A DNA stretch of 64,000 nt from Mesobacillus campisalis. Its GTDB lineage: Bacteria > Bacillota > Bacilli > Bacillales > Cytobacillaceae. The notes under the pieces were generated by a model. The model ran no database searches. It was not told the DNA's origin and was given only the letters and a program-made list of their open reading frames with translations. The stretch's first letter is position 1; each line of letters starts with the position of its first letter. The stretch is from assembly GCF_000986785.1 (NCBI RefSeq), contig NZ_LAYY01000006.1, positions 62,001 to 126,000 on the forward strand. The letters are read 5' to 3'. Positions 43,270 through 50,914 of this stretch are shown here, in pieces. The translations under genes were made by a program, and so were the position numbers.

Positions 43270-44619
43270 CTATTTCCAAACCCGCTTCAGCTGAAACAAC
43301 TCCTGCATATACCCCAAAACAGAAACCGGGGACATGATCATCTGGTAAAACAGGATGTACAGGAGGAAACCAAGCTTGTTTTTACGGATATGAAGCTGCA
43401 AGTTTTCAAAAACATAGCGCTTTTGGTACCTGTAGAGAAGCCCGTAGCTTACCAGGGTCAACGGCAGGACGAACAGCGTCATTGGCCCCACGATCCAAAA
43501 GATGCCGAAAAGCGCCAGTATGAGGCCGGGAATCCAGAAGAAGGTATACACCACATCCAGATAGGGCATGACAAAATTGATTCCGGTCAGGTATTTTGTA
43601 TAAATCTGAGGCTGTTTCCATGGCTTGATCTCCTTCAGTCCCTCGATCATACCCCGGGCCCAGCGCGAACGCTGCCTGATGAGCTGGCGGAGGGTGACGG
43701 GGGTGTCGGTGAAGGCCGCAGCAAGCGGTTCAAAATAGACCTTCCATCCTTTACCCAGAAGCCTCCATGTAAGGACAATATCTTCGCCGATGGCGTCAGG
43801 CCAGCCTTGGATTTCCCTGATATAGCTTGTTTTATAAAGGCTGAAGGCCCCCTGGGCGACAAGGGTCCCCTGATACAATCCCTGCAGCCGTTTGACCGAG
43901 GCAATGCCGAGGAAATATTCCCACTCCTGAATTCTTGTCCATATCGATTCCCGGCTGTTGCGGACGAGCATCGACCCGGCCACGGCACAAACATCATCAG
44001 GGCTGCTTTGGAGCCTCGCGACCATATACCGGATGGCGGAAGGGTGGAGCAGGGTGTCGGCGTCCAGCGTGATCAGATAGGGAGTGCGGACATGCCGCAG
44101 CCCTTTGTTCAGGGCGTGGAACTTTCCCTTCCTTTTTTCCTTCAGTAGCTGGATGTCGAGCCGCAATTCCTCTTTGGCCCGCAGCACTTCCTCAGTTGTT
44201 GAGTCCGTGGAATCATTATCGATCACTATTACCTTCAGACGGGAAGAATAATCCTGGCCTGCAACATATCTCAAGGTGTTGAAAATCCCTTTCTCTTCAT
44301 TATAGGCAGCGATAAGGACGGTGACCCGGTCGGCAGGGCGCTCATTCTTATACTTGGGCTGCCTGTCCAGCAGCAGGCTCGACAAGAGAAAGGCATTCAT
44401 ATAGCCTGGAATATAGGCGATCCCGCCAATGATGAGAAGGGCGGCGATCCAGGGGACGACAGACGAGAGGGAGTCAAGCCATGGAACCGACAAATAGATG
44501 GAGAAAGCTGTCCATATAAGTGCAAATGCATGGCTGATCCAGAATTTTTTCGTTACCGTGATATAAGATTTGCTGTAATTGCGTTCTTCATGCCGGACAG
44601 GCGATAAATTGGGCAGCAT
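43270..44619 (-). CDS. GT2 family membrane glycosyltransferase
   Basis: Processive-type GT2 enzyme of 449 residues, similar in layout to PgaC/IcaA and hyaluronan-like synthases. Two N-terminal helices, then VTVLIAAYNEEKGIFNTLRY, ITLDADTLLHPSAIRYM (DxD type), IGEDIVLTWRLLGKG and LRQLIRQRSRWARGMIEGL (QxxRW type), and three to four C-terminal helices. All catalytic motifs are present. ATG follows TGGAGGTG. It has no deacetylase neighbour, unlike the fusion at 23.4 kb; the polymer is unknown. Confidence 0.9.
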   Translation of the reverse strand: MLPNLSPVRHEERNYSKSYITVTKKFWISHAFALIWTAFSIYLSVPWLDSLSSVVPWIAALLIIGGIAYIPGYMNAFLLSSLLLDRQPKYKNERPADRVTVLIAAYNEEKGIFNTLRYVAGQDYSSRLKVIVIDNDSTDSTTEEVLRAKEELRLDIQLLKEKRKGKFHALNKGLRHVRTPYLITLDADTLLHPSAIRYMVARLQSSPDDVCAVAGSMLVRNSRESIWTRIQEWEYFLGIASVKRLQGLYQGTLVAQGAFSLYKTSYIREIQGWPDAIGEDIVLTWRLLGKGWKVYFEPLAAAFTDTPVTLRQLIRQRSRWARGMIEGLKEIKPWKQPQIYTKYLTGINFVMPYLDVVYTFFWIPGLILALFGIFWIVGPMTLFVLPLTLVSYGLLYRYQKRYVFENLQLHIRKNKLGFLLYILFYQMIMSPVSVLGYMQELFQLKRVWK

Positions 44620-44782
44620 GCTGCACCTCCATCAAACTTGGTTTCCATAAAAAAACAATATGTATAGTCCTATTATACTATATGGGTGGACCCAATCATT
44701 GTCATTTTATATGGAAAAAAAGCCCAAAATCCAACAGAAATCAAAAGAAAAGGGACCCGCCATGCAGCAGGTCCTTTACGTC

Positions 44783-45778
44783 TCATTCAGGAATGTAAAA
44801 TCCGATCTTCCCAAGCTGTTTCGCTTCTTCCAGCCTCTTGAATGCTTCTTCAAATTGTTCCAGTGTGTACATAGTGTCAACAATAGGTTTAATCCGGTGT
44901 TTATCAATGAACTGCAGCATTTCCCTGTATTCTTCCTTGCTGCCCATTGTCGAGCCATGCATCGTGAATTGTCCATAGAAAAACTCGCGCAGGTTAAAGT
45001 CTACACTATCCCCGGTCGAGGATCCGAATGTGACGAGTGTGCCCCCGGGGCGAAGCTGTTTCAGAGATTTGTTGAAAGTCGCAGCACCCACCGACTCAAT
45101 CACCAGGTCCACTTTTTGGCCTCCAAGGGCCTGCTCCCAATCCTCATTGCTGTCGAGCGCCTGGTCTGCTCCCAATTGCAGGGCGCTTTCGCACTTTTCA
45201 GCGGAACGCGAGGTGACATATACTTTTGCCCCCGCAGCCTTGGCAAACTGCAGAAGAAAAGTGGCTACCCCGCCGCCAATGCCGGGAATCAGCACATGCA
45301 TGCCTTCCTTGACTTTCCCTTTTGTAAACAGCGCCCGGTACGCGGTCAAAGCGGCTAGTGACAGGACGCCGGCTTCTTCCCAGGAAAGATGGCCAGGCTT
45401 GAGTTCCACATTGTCAATCGGAACATTGATTTGTCCTGCAAACGTGCCATGGCCGGGCAGCCCGATGATCTCAAAGCCTGCAGGAGGGGCATCGCTGTTT
45501 TCCTTCCAGCCCAGGCCCGGGTTCAGGATGACTTCGTCGCCAACCTCGATTCCGACCACGCCTTCGCCAATGGCATCAATGATTCCGGCACCATCCGACC
45601 CAATGATCAGTTGCGGATCTTCCGGTTTATGGCGATGCACCACAAAAAGGTCGCGGTGATTCAACCCCGCTGTTTTCAGTTTGACCCTTACTTCGCCCGT
45701 GCCAGGCTCCGCTGCGGGCATATCACGGTATGACAGCCCTTCCAGGCCGGCTTTTCCCTCATGAACCAATGCTTTCAA
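44783..45778 (-). CDS. Medium-chain dehydrogenase/reductase, zinc-less quinone-oxidoreductase type
   Basis: NAD(P)H-dependent oxidoreductase of 331 residues. N-terminal GroES-like part KLKTAGLNHRDLFVVHRHKP, IIGSDGAGIIDAIGEGV; cofactor fold HVLIPGIGGGVATFLLQFAK; later VIESVGAATFNKSLKQLRPG. The catalytic-zinc cysteine is replaced in LNHRDL, and no structural zinc loop is seen, so it is closer to quinone reductases and B. subtilis YogA than to alcohol dehydrogenases. Start TTG at 45778 is six bases after TTGGAGGG and yields the usual KALVHEG start. Confidence 0.87.
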   Translation of the reverse strand: MKALVHEGKAGLEGLSYRDMPAAEPGTGEVRVKLKTAGLNHRDLFVVHRHKPEDPQLIIGSDGAGIIDAIGEGVVGIEVGDEVILNPGLGWKENSDAPPAGFEIIGLPGHGTFAGQINVPIDNVELKPGHLSWEEAGVLSLAALTAYRALFTKGKVKEGMHVLIPGIGGGVATFLLQFAKAAGAKVYVTSRSAEKCESALQLGADQALDSNEDWEQALGGQKVDLVIESVGAATFNKSLKQLRPGGTLVTFGSSTGDSVDFNLREFFYGQFTMHGSTMGSKEEYREMLQFIDKHRIKPIVDTMYTLEQFEEAFKRLEEAKQLGKIGFYIPE

Positions 45779-45891
45779 TCCAATCCCTCCAATTAACAAG
45801 ATTCGTCTGCATGTCCGAACACACCTATTGTACCAATTTTCCCCCTAATTGTTCAGATAGAACGTAAGCGATCAGCCAGGGGAGTGAGCGT

Positions 45892-45920
45892 CTGCAGAAA
45901 GGAATGCATCCTTTCTGCAG
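45892..45920. repeat. Perfect hairpin in the doxX copy 2 leader region
   Basis: CTGCAGAAAGGA (45892-45903) and TCCTTTCTGCAG (45909-45920) pair around ATGCA. No T-run follows on either strand, so it is not a standard terminator. It lies 38 bases upstream of the TGTGA dyad. Confidence 0.7.
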
Positions 45921-45958
45921 GTTTCTGTCATATTTCTGTCAAGATGTTTTTAACAAAC

Positions 45959-46008
45959 TGTGAACTATGTCACATTGGCAGTTTTTTTACATGAGAGTCT
46001 GATATATT
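45959..46008 (+). promoter_or_regulatory. doxX copy 2 promoter: TGTGA-N6-TCACA dyad plus extended -10
   Basis: TGTGAACTATGTCACA (45959-45974) followed by TTGGCA and an extended -10 TG-A-TATATT (46000-46008). Dyad centre to TATATT is 36.5 bp. It is a perfect Fnr/CRP-type box but has one mismatch to the Rex consensus (GTCACA for TTCACA). Confidence 0.7.
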
Positions 46009-46055
46009 GAAAGTGTACTTAATACATCATTTATAAACGAAAGGAAGCGATCTTC

Positions 46056-46565
46056 ATGTTCGCAACATTTTTAAGGGAAAACAAAATTGCCGCTGGTATT
46101 CTGACTGTAATTCGTTTGTATCTTGGCTATGCATGGATGACGGCAGGATGGGGAAAATTGACAGGCGGTTTTGATGCATCAGGCTTTCTCCAGAACGCGG
46201 TAGCCAATCCGGTAAAAGGCCCTGATGGCAATATGGTCTACGGCTGGTACGTATCCTTCCTGGAAGGCATCGCGCTGCCAAACGTCGAGCTATTCAACTT
46301 CCTTGTTCCGCTTGGTGAATTCCTTGTCGGCCTTGGCCTGATTCTCGGCTGCCTGACAACAGCTGCCATGTTCTTCGGGCTAGTAATGAACTTCTCTTTC
46401 TTCCTGGCTGGAACAGTATCCCATAACCCAACAGACATCTTCCTTGGCGGCATCATCCTGTTTGCCGGCTACAACGCAGGCGTTTATGGCCTTGACCGCT
46501 GGGTGGTACCGTTCATGCGCAAAACATTCAACAAGAAAGCCGCTGCAGCAGGCAAAGCAGTATAG
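46056..46565 (+). CDS. DoxX family membrane protein, copy 2
   Basis: 169 residues, four helices, differing from copy 3 at only about a dozen positions. The N-terminus MFATFLRENKIAAGIL is identical in all three copies. Upstream DNA is also conserved with copy 3 from about 110 bases before the start codon, so gene and promoter were duplicated together. A palindromic terminator follows. The sensor kinase gene lies between copies 2 and 3. Confidence 0.9.
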   Translation: MFATFLRENKIAAGILTVIRLYLGYAWMTAGWGKLTGGFDASGFLQNAVANPVKGPDGNMVYGWYVSFLEGIALPNVELFNFLVPLGEFLVGLGLILGCLTTAAMFFGLVMNFSFFLAGTVSHNPTDIFLGGIILFAGYNAGVYGLDRWVVPFMRKTFNKKAAAAGKAV

Positions 46566-46588
46566 ATTCCATCATATGAAGACAAGAG

Positions 46589-46622
46589 ACATCCTGCAGG
46601 AAATTTCCTGCAGGATGTTTTT
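46589..46622 (+). terminator. Palindromic terminator of doxX copy 2
   Basis: ACATCCTGCAGGAAA (46589-46603) and TTTCCTGCAGGATGT (46604-46618) form a perfect 30-bp palindrome followed by T4. Confidence 0.88.
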
Positions 46623-46704
46623 ATGGTATAAAAAACCTGGTAATTATGGAAATAGTGCAATCACTGGTTTATGATGAAAAGAAAGGCATGAATTTGCAGA
46701 AGGA

Positions 46705-48348
46705 TTGGGTGGTTGGGGTTTGCTGGTAGAATATTTCATTAATCTTTCCATATTTGCGCTATTGGTCAGCATTCCGCTGGTCGTCCGTTCGTTTGTCGAC
46801 CACAGGCCGCTCCCCCTGTTTCCTGTGTGGATTGGCTTGTATGCCGGCATGGTTGCCTGGATCCTGGTATTGTTAACCATCCAGTATGGTGGCTATTCCT
46901 ATGATTTGCGCTATGCACCGGTTCTGCTTGTTTTTTCCTATTTAGGCCCTGTGGGCGGCCTGATTACAGGCACTGTCGCCCTTGCTGCCAGGCTTATGGT
47001 GGCGAGCAACTGGGTGCCGGCGGTCACAGCATGGGTAGTTATCATGCTTAGCTTTACGGCCATTTGGTTCCTTGCCAAAAAAATGACGCCAGTCAAAAGG
47101 ACCGCAGTGACATTCGCCGCTTATACAGTGATTTATGTGATTATCACTCGGGTATATCAGATTGTTCCAGATAATGTGTTTTTTCACGTTCAATACGTTT
47201 TGTTTGTTTTGCTTGGAGTGGTATTGGGAACATTGCTGATCGAATCTTATATGAAGCTATACCGTTTCAATTCAAAATTGTCCGAAATGTACAAAATGGT
47301 GGAGGAGAGTGAAGCGAAATACCGGCTGATTGCCGAAAACACTTCCGATCTGATCCTGGTAGTGGATAAGCACCAGAACATTAGCTACTATTCCCCTTCG
47401 CACCAGTCACTTTTAGGATACCCTTCTGCCCAATTGGAAAAGATGGAGCTTTTGGAAATCATCCATCCAGACGACGCCGGTGCATTCCGCCGAAAGATGG
47501 AAAAGATGTTTGCGGCGGAAACATTCCAGTCTGCCGAATTCCGGCTGCACCATAAAGATGGCCGCTGGATTGAATTTGAGTCCCGCTGCATGCCGGTGAA
47601 AGGGGAAAACGGGGAAGTTGAGCATATTGTCTTCATCAGCCGTGATATTTCCGAACGGAAAAAAGCAGAGGAAGCCCTCCTCAAATCCGAGAAGCTTTCC
47701 ATCGTCGGCGAGCTTGCCGCGGGTGTTGCGCATGAAATTCGTAACCCCCTGACAACCATCAAAGGCTTTGTCCAGCTGCAAAGGTGGGAAAATGGCTCCA
47801 ACTCCTACAATGAGCTTCTTCTCAGCGAACTGGAGCGGATCGAGACAATTACGAGTGAACTGCTTTCCCTGGGGAAACCGCAGGCGGTCCAAATGACGAC
47901 GACTGATATCCAGGAGCTGATTGAAAAAACAATCGGACTTTTGTCCCCGCAGGCACATCTGCATAATATCCAGTTCCATTTTGATTCCGATAGAAGCCCC
48001 ATCTTCATCACATGCGAAAAGAACCAGATCATGCAGGTGTTTGTCAATATTTTTAAAAATGCGATCGAGGCCATGCCTGATGGCGGCAGGATTGATGTTG
48101 CGGCAAGGAAGTCGGCCGAAGGGGAAGCGCTGATCTCTGTTCAGGACCAGGGATGCGGAATACCGGAAAATCTGCTCCACCGCATCGGGGAGCCTTTTTA
48201 TACGCTGAAGGAAAAAGGGACGGGCCTCGGGCTGATGATCTGCCATAAAATCATCAAGCAGCATAACGGAAGCATTGCCTATAAAAGCAAGCTTCAGCAA
48301 GGAACAAGGATAGACATCACCCTGCCGCTTGCAGCTGAGGGTGAGTGA
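46705..48348 (+). CDS. Membrane PAS sensor histidine kinase, sporulation-kinase type
   Basis: 547 residues. Five to six N-terminal helices of the 5TM (LytS/KinB-like) sensor type cover about residues 5-175, a PAS domain lies at about 200-320 (EAKYRLIAENTSDLILVVDK, RLHHKDGRWIEFESRC), then HisKA with SIVGELAAGVAHEIRNPLTT (phosphorylated H343) and HATPase (NIFKNAIEAMPDGG, QDQGCGIP, GTGLGLMI). The H-box matches kinases feeding the Spo0 phosphorelay. No response regulator gene is adjacent, as expected for such orphan kinases. The start is uncertain: TTG at 46705, or TTG at 46720 after GGGTGG. Confidence 0.88.
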   Translation: MGGWGLLVEYFINLSIFALLVSIPLVVRSFVDHRPLPLFPVWIGLYAGMVAWILVLLTIQYGGYSYDLRYAPVLLVFSYLGPVGGLITGTVALAARLMVASNWVPAVTAWVVIMLSFTAIWFLAKKMTPVKRTAVTFAAYTVIYVIITRVYQIVPDNVFFHVQYVLFVLLGVVLGTLLIESYMKLYRFNSKLSEMYKMVEESEAKYRLIAENTSDLILVVDKHQNISYYSPSHQSLLGYPSAQLEKMELLEIIHPDDAGAFRRKMEKMFAAETFQSAEFRLHHKDGRWIEFESRCMPVKGENGEVEHIVFISRDISERKKAEEALLKSEKLSIVGELAAGVAHEIRNPLTTIKGFVQLQRWENGSNSYNELLLSELERIETITSELLSLGKPQAVQMTTTDIQELIEKTIGLLSPQAHLHNIQFHFDSDRSPIFITCEKNQIMQVFVNIFKNAIEAMPDGGRIDVAARKSAEGEALISVQDQGCGIPENLLHRIGEPFYTLKEKGTGLGLMICHKIIKQHNGSIAYKSKLQQGTRIDITLPLAAEGE

Positions 48349-48352
48349 CGGA

Positions 48353-48380
48353 AACCGGAACAGGATGTTCCGGTTTTTTT
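48353..48380 (+). terminator. Terminator of the sensor kinase gene
   Basis: AACCGGAAC (48353-48361), AGGAT loop, GTTCCGGTT (48367-48375), T-run. Confidence 0.9.
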
Positions 48381-48585
48381 GTGCGGAGTGATGGTGAGCA
48401 GGTCTGCGGGGATAAAGGTTTAAATACGCTTATAAAAAAAGGAGGTGAACACTGAATTTCCGGCTGCCTACTCGCTGATGTTTGGCAAAAAACAGTGTTC
48501 ATGCGGCCTTATGGCCTGATTAAAAGCAGTGTGGACACGGCGTGCTTCCCTTCGCCATATTTCTGTCAAGATGTTATTAACAAAC
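48381..48585. other. Leader-like stretch with an unused strong Shine-Dalgarno sequence
   Basis: Between the kinase terminator and the doxX copy 3 promoter. It holds AAAGGAGGTGA (48438-48448), fully complementary to the 16S tail, but only an eight-codon CTG frame (LNFRLPTR) or a 24-codon GTG frame overlapping the site follow. No hairpin or known motif explains it. Confidence 0.4.
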
Positions 48586-48635
48586 TGTGAACTTTGTCAC
48601 TTTGGCAGTATTTTTACAGTTAAAATTGATATATT
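48586..48635 (+). promoter_or_regulatory. doxX copy 3 promoter: TGTGA-N6-TCACT dyad plus extended -10
   Basis: TGTGAACTTTGTCACT (48586-48601), TTGGCA, then extended -10 TG-A-TATATT (48627-48635). Dyad centre to TATATT is again 36.5 bp. One mismatch to TGTGA-N6-TCACA, two to the Rex consensus. Confidence 0.68.
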
Positions 48636-48680
48636 GATAGTGTAATCAAACATCTTATAAAACGAAGGGAAGCGATCTTT

Positions 48681-49190
48681 ATGTTCGCAACATTTTTAAG
48701 GGAAAACAAAATTGCCGCTGGTATTCTGACTGTGATTCGTCTGTATCTAGGCTTTGCGTGGATGACAGCCGGCTGGGGAAAACTGACAGGAGGATTCGAT
48801 GCTTCAGGATATCTGCAAAATGCGGTGGCCAATCCGGTAAAAGGTCCAGATGGCAATATGGTCTACAGCTGGTATGTATCCTTCCTTGAAGGCATCGCGC
48901 TGCCAAATGTCGAGCTGTTCAACTTCATTGTGCCGCTTGGCGAGTTCCTTATCGGCCTTGGCCTGATTCTTGGCTGCCTGACCACTGCCGCTGCGTTCTT
49001 CGGCCTTTTAATGAACTTCTCGTTCTTCCTTGCCGGAACTGTCTCCCATAACCCAACGGATATCTTCCTTGGCGGCATCATCCTGTTTGCCGGCTACAAT
49101 GCAGGTGTTTACGGCCTGGACCGCTGGGTGGTCCCGTTCATGCGCAAAACATTCAACAAGAAAGGAATCGCAGCAGGCAAGTCTGCGTAA
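48681..49190 (+). CDS. DoxX family membrane protein, copy 3
   Basis: 169 residues, nearly the same as copy 2 (changes such as GFAWMT for GYAWMT, SWYVSF for GWYVSF, GEFLIG for GEFLVG). Four helices with SHNPTDIFLGGIILFAGYNA conserved in all. Ribosome site GAAGGGAAGCGAT. Monocistronic with its own terminator. Three expressed copies of a DoxX protein within 15 kb is unusual. Confidence 0.9.
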   Translation: MFATFLRENKIAAGILTVIRLYLGFAWMTAGWGKLTGGFDASGYLQNAVANPVKGPDGNMVYSWYVSFLEGIALPNVELFNFIVPLGEFLIGLGLILGCLTTAAAFFGLLMNFSFFLAGTVSHNPTDIFLGGIILFAGYNAGVYGLDRWVVPFMRKTFNKKGIAAGKSA

Positions 49191-49230
49191 CCATCCCGCA
49201 CAGTGTTCTGCCCCTCCCCTATAGATTGAG

Positions 49231-49258
49231 CTCCGCCCCTTGTTGGCGGAGTTTTTTT
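49231..49258 (+). terminator. Terminator of doxX copy 3
   Basis: CTCCGCC (49231-49237) and GGCGGAG (49245-49251) around CCTTGTT, then T7. Confidence 0.9.
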
Positions 49259-49287
49259 ATTTTATTAAAATTAGGCCGAAAATATAG

Positions 49288-49318
49288 TTGACCTTTACGC
49301 TGCGTAAAGGTGTATCGT
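49288..49318 (+). promoter_or_regulatory. MerR-type promoter with 19-bp spacer and 9-1-9 dyad
   Basis: TTGACC (49288-49293), 19-bp spacer, TATCGT (49313-49318). The spacer holds a perfect dyad CCTTTACGC-T-GCGTAAAGG (49292-49310). Long spacers with a central dyad are the hallmark of promoters activated by MerR proteins through DNA distortion; the MerR-family gene follows at once, so autoregulation is likely. Confidence 0.85.
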
Positions 49319-49342
49319 TTTTTTATGAGAGGGGTGAACACC

Positions 49343-50113
49343 ATGGAATATACTGTGCAGCAGCTGGCAAGGCTTGCGGGCGTCAGCACCCGGACGCTCA
49401 GGTACTATGATGAAATTGGCCTCCTGGAGCCGGCAAGGATTAATTCGTCAGGATACCGGATTTACGGGGTTAATGAGGTCGACATGCTTCAGCAGATCCT
49501 GTTTTATCGGGAACTAGGGTTGGCACTGGAGGATATTAAGGCGATTATAACGGCGCCTTCCTTTGATGCGGCACAAGCATTGAGGGAGCATCGCCAAAAG
49601 CTTCTGGAAAAGCGCGCGCAGCTGGACGCTCTGATTGAAAATGTGAACAATACGATTGAACAGAAAGAGGGGAGAAGCACTATGAACGATAAAGAAAAAT
49701 TCAACGGATTCAAAAATAAAATGATGGAGGAAAACGAGAAAAAGTACGGAAAAGAGATTCGGGAAAAATACGGGGAAGACGCCGTCAACAAGTCGAACGC
49801 AAAACTGATGAACATGAGCGAGGAAGAGTACAGGAAAGTGGCTGAGCTTGAGATGCAGCTGAATGAAACGCTCGCCCAGGCGTTTGCTGCCGGTGATCCG
49901 TCAGGGGAGCTTGCCCAAAAGGCGGCAGAGCTGCACAAACAATGGCTCACCTTTTACTGGGACCAGTACAGCAAGGAAGCCCACGCCGGCCTGGCGGAAA
50001 TGTATGTCGCCGACGAACGGTTTACTGCCTACTATGATAAGGATCAGCCTGGCACCGCCAAGTTCTTGCGGGATGCGATCCTCATTTATACGGGCATGGG
50101 CCAACGGGGATAG
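49343..50113 (+). CDS. MerR family regulator with TipAS antibiotic-recognition domain (Mta/TipA-like)
   Basis: 256 residues. N-terminal MerR winged helix: YTVQQLARLAGVSTRTLRYY and DEIGLLEPARINSSGYRIYG; a coiled coil (about 75-110) with IEQKEGRS; then the TipAS domain (about 115-256) with MNDKEKFNGFKNKMMEENEK and WLTFYWDQYSKEAHAGLAEM. Such proteins (TipAL, Mta) bind hydrophobic or thiopeptide drugs and activate export genes. ATG at 49343 follows GAGGGGTGA. The Met within the linker (start of TipAS) could permit a short TipAS form, as in Streptomyces; GAGGGGAGAAGC precedes it. Targets other than itself are not visible. Confidence 0.92.
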   Translation: MEYTVQQLARLAGVSTRTLRYYDEIGLLEPARINSSGYRIYGVNEVDMLQQILFYRELGLALEDIKAIITAPSFDAAQALREHRQKLLEKRAQLDALIENVNNTIEQKEGRSTMNDKEKFNGFKNKMMEENEKKYGKEIREKYGEDAVNKSNAKLMNMSEEEYRKVAELEMQLNETLAQAFAAGDPSGELAQKAAELHKQWLTFYWDQYSKEAHAGLAEMYVADERFTAYYDKDQPGTAKFLRDAILIYTGMGQRG

Positions 50114-50138
50114 AGCTATTTTTAAAAATCGCTGGTAA

Positions 50139-50153
50139 TGATAATCAATATCA
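50139..50153. promoter_or_regulatory. Fur box upstream of the haem monooxygenase gene
   Basis: TGATAATCAATATCA matches the 7-1-7 consensus TGATAAT-N-ATTATCA with one mismatch. It lies about 50 bases before the start codon, so the gene should be derepressed under iron limitation. Confidence 0.75.
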
Positions 50154-50199
50154 ATTACACTTGGATTAGAGAAAAGAAAAACCATCCAGGAGGAGCGGA

Positions 50200-50535
50200 T
50201 TGATTATGTTTGTGCAAATGCGAAAAATGGTAGTAACCGAGGGGAACGCCGGGCAGGTGGTCCAAAGATTTGGCGGGGAAGGCCTTGTTGAGAAGCAGGA
50301 AGGCTTCATCGACAGCACCGTCATGGTAAAAAAGGTCCGCCGCGGCGAAGAGGAAGTCGTTGTACTCACCCGCTGGGAGTCAGAGGCCCACTGGAAGCAA
50401 TGGGAAAAAAGCGATGCCCATATCGCCGCCCATAAAGCGAAGCTAGGCAAGCCAAAGCCGGAATACCTTGTCCATTCCGAAGGCGCCGTTTATGAAGTAG
50501 CGGCCGTTAAAACTGCTCCTGCCGGACAAAAATAG
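50200..50535 (+). CDS. Antibiotic-biosynthesis-monooxygenase fold protein, IsdG/HmoA-like haem-degrading monooxygenase
   Basis: 111 residues of the dimeric alpha/beta barrel fold. Features are FVQMRKMVVTEGNAGQVVQR, the Asn and central TRWESEAHWKQWEKSDAHIA with the W and the haem-ligand type His (SDAH). Such enzymes release iron from haem. The TTG at 50200 is six bases from AGGAGG; the ATG at 50206 is an equally possible start. The Fur box upstream supports a role in iron acquisition. The C-terminal EVAAVKTAPAGQK is a flexible tail. Confidence 0.85.
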   Translation: MIMFVQMRKMVVTEGNAGQVVQRFGGEGLVEKQEGFIDSTVMVKKVRRGEEEVVVLTRWESEAHWKQWEKSDAHIAAHKAKLGKPKPEYLVHSEGAVYEVAAVKTAPAGQK

Positions 50536-50542
50536 CAAATGG

Positions 50543-50577
50543 AAAGAGCACCGTCCGTTGAAGGAAGGTGCTTTTTT
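50543..50577. terminator. Terminator between haem monooxygenase and small membrane protein genes
   Basis: AAAGAGCACC and GGTGCTTTTTT pair around a 14-base loop; the A-run and T-run allow use from both sides. Confidence 0.82.
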
Positions 50578-50583
50578 CTGCTT

Positions 50584-50763
50584 TTATCTATTTCGGCTGT
50601 TGCGCTTGGCGTTATCGGTGAACTCCACATATTTCAACAGAAAAAAGTACGGCCAGAAAGCTACGAAGACGATGCCATTCTTGATCTCCCTGCGCGAGTT
50701 GGCCTTGCTGAGAAACAGGCCCATGAAACCAATGAGGAGATAAAGCGTTAATTCAAGCAGCAT
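50584..50763 (-). CDS. Small membrane protein (59 aa)
   Basis: MLLELTLYLLIGFMGLFLSK, then KNGIVFVAFWPYFFLLKYVE and a polar tail. Two hydrophobic segments flank a basic loop (ANSRREIKN). ATG at 50763 is eight bases after AAAGGAG, a strong site. The gene converges with the haem monooxygenase gene. No family recognised; a plus-strand frame across the same bases lacks a site and is rejected. Confidence 0.65.
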   Translation of the reverse strand: MLLELTLYLLIGFMGLFLSKANSRREIKNGIVFVAFWPYFFLLKYVEFTDNAKRNSRNR

Positions 50764-50914
50764 GATTACCACTCCTTTAACACCTTTATATCAGTGTATA
50801 CAGGAGGTCTTGTTTTTGTTCCGAAAAATTGGGGACAGGCAGGACATAATTTGAAAATGGGTGTTTAACAGCAGGTGGCTGTATCTGTATAATTTTTAAA
50901 AAGGGGGTGCTGCC

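Noticed and set aside
43390-44148. Open frame of 252 codons on the plus strand
   Set aside because: Antisense to the GT2 gene, no ribosome site, polar low-quality composition.
44660-45358. Plus-strand frame of 232 codons
   Set aside because: Shadow of the oxidoreductase gene on the minus strand; the start region has no ribosome site.
47413-48300. Open frame of 295 codons on the minus strand
   Set aside because: Antisense to the kinase gene, whose PAS, HisKA and HATPase motifs are intact on the plus strand.
50539-50751. Plus-strand frame of 70 codons after the haem monooxygenase gene
   Set aside because: It spans the terminator hairpin and is antisense to a small membrane protein gene with a strong ribosome site.
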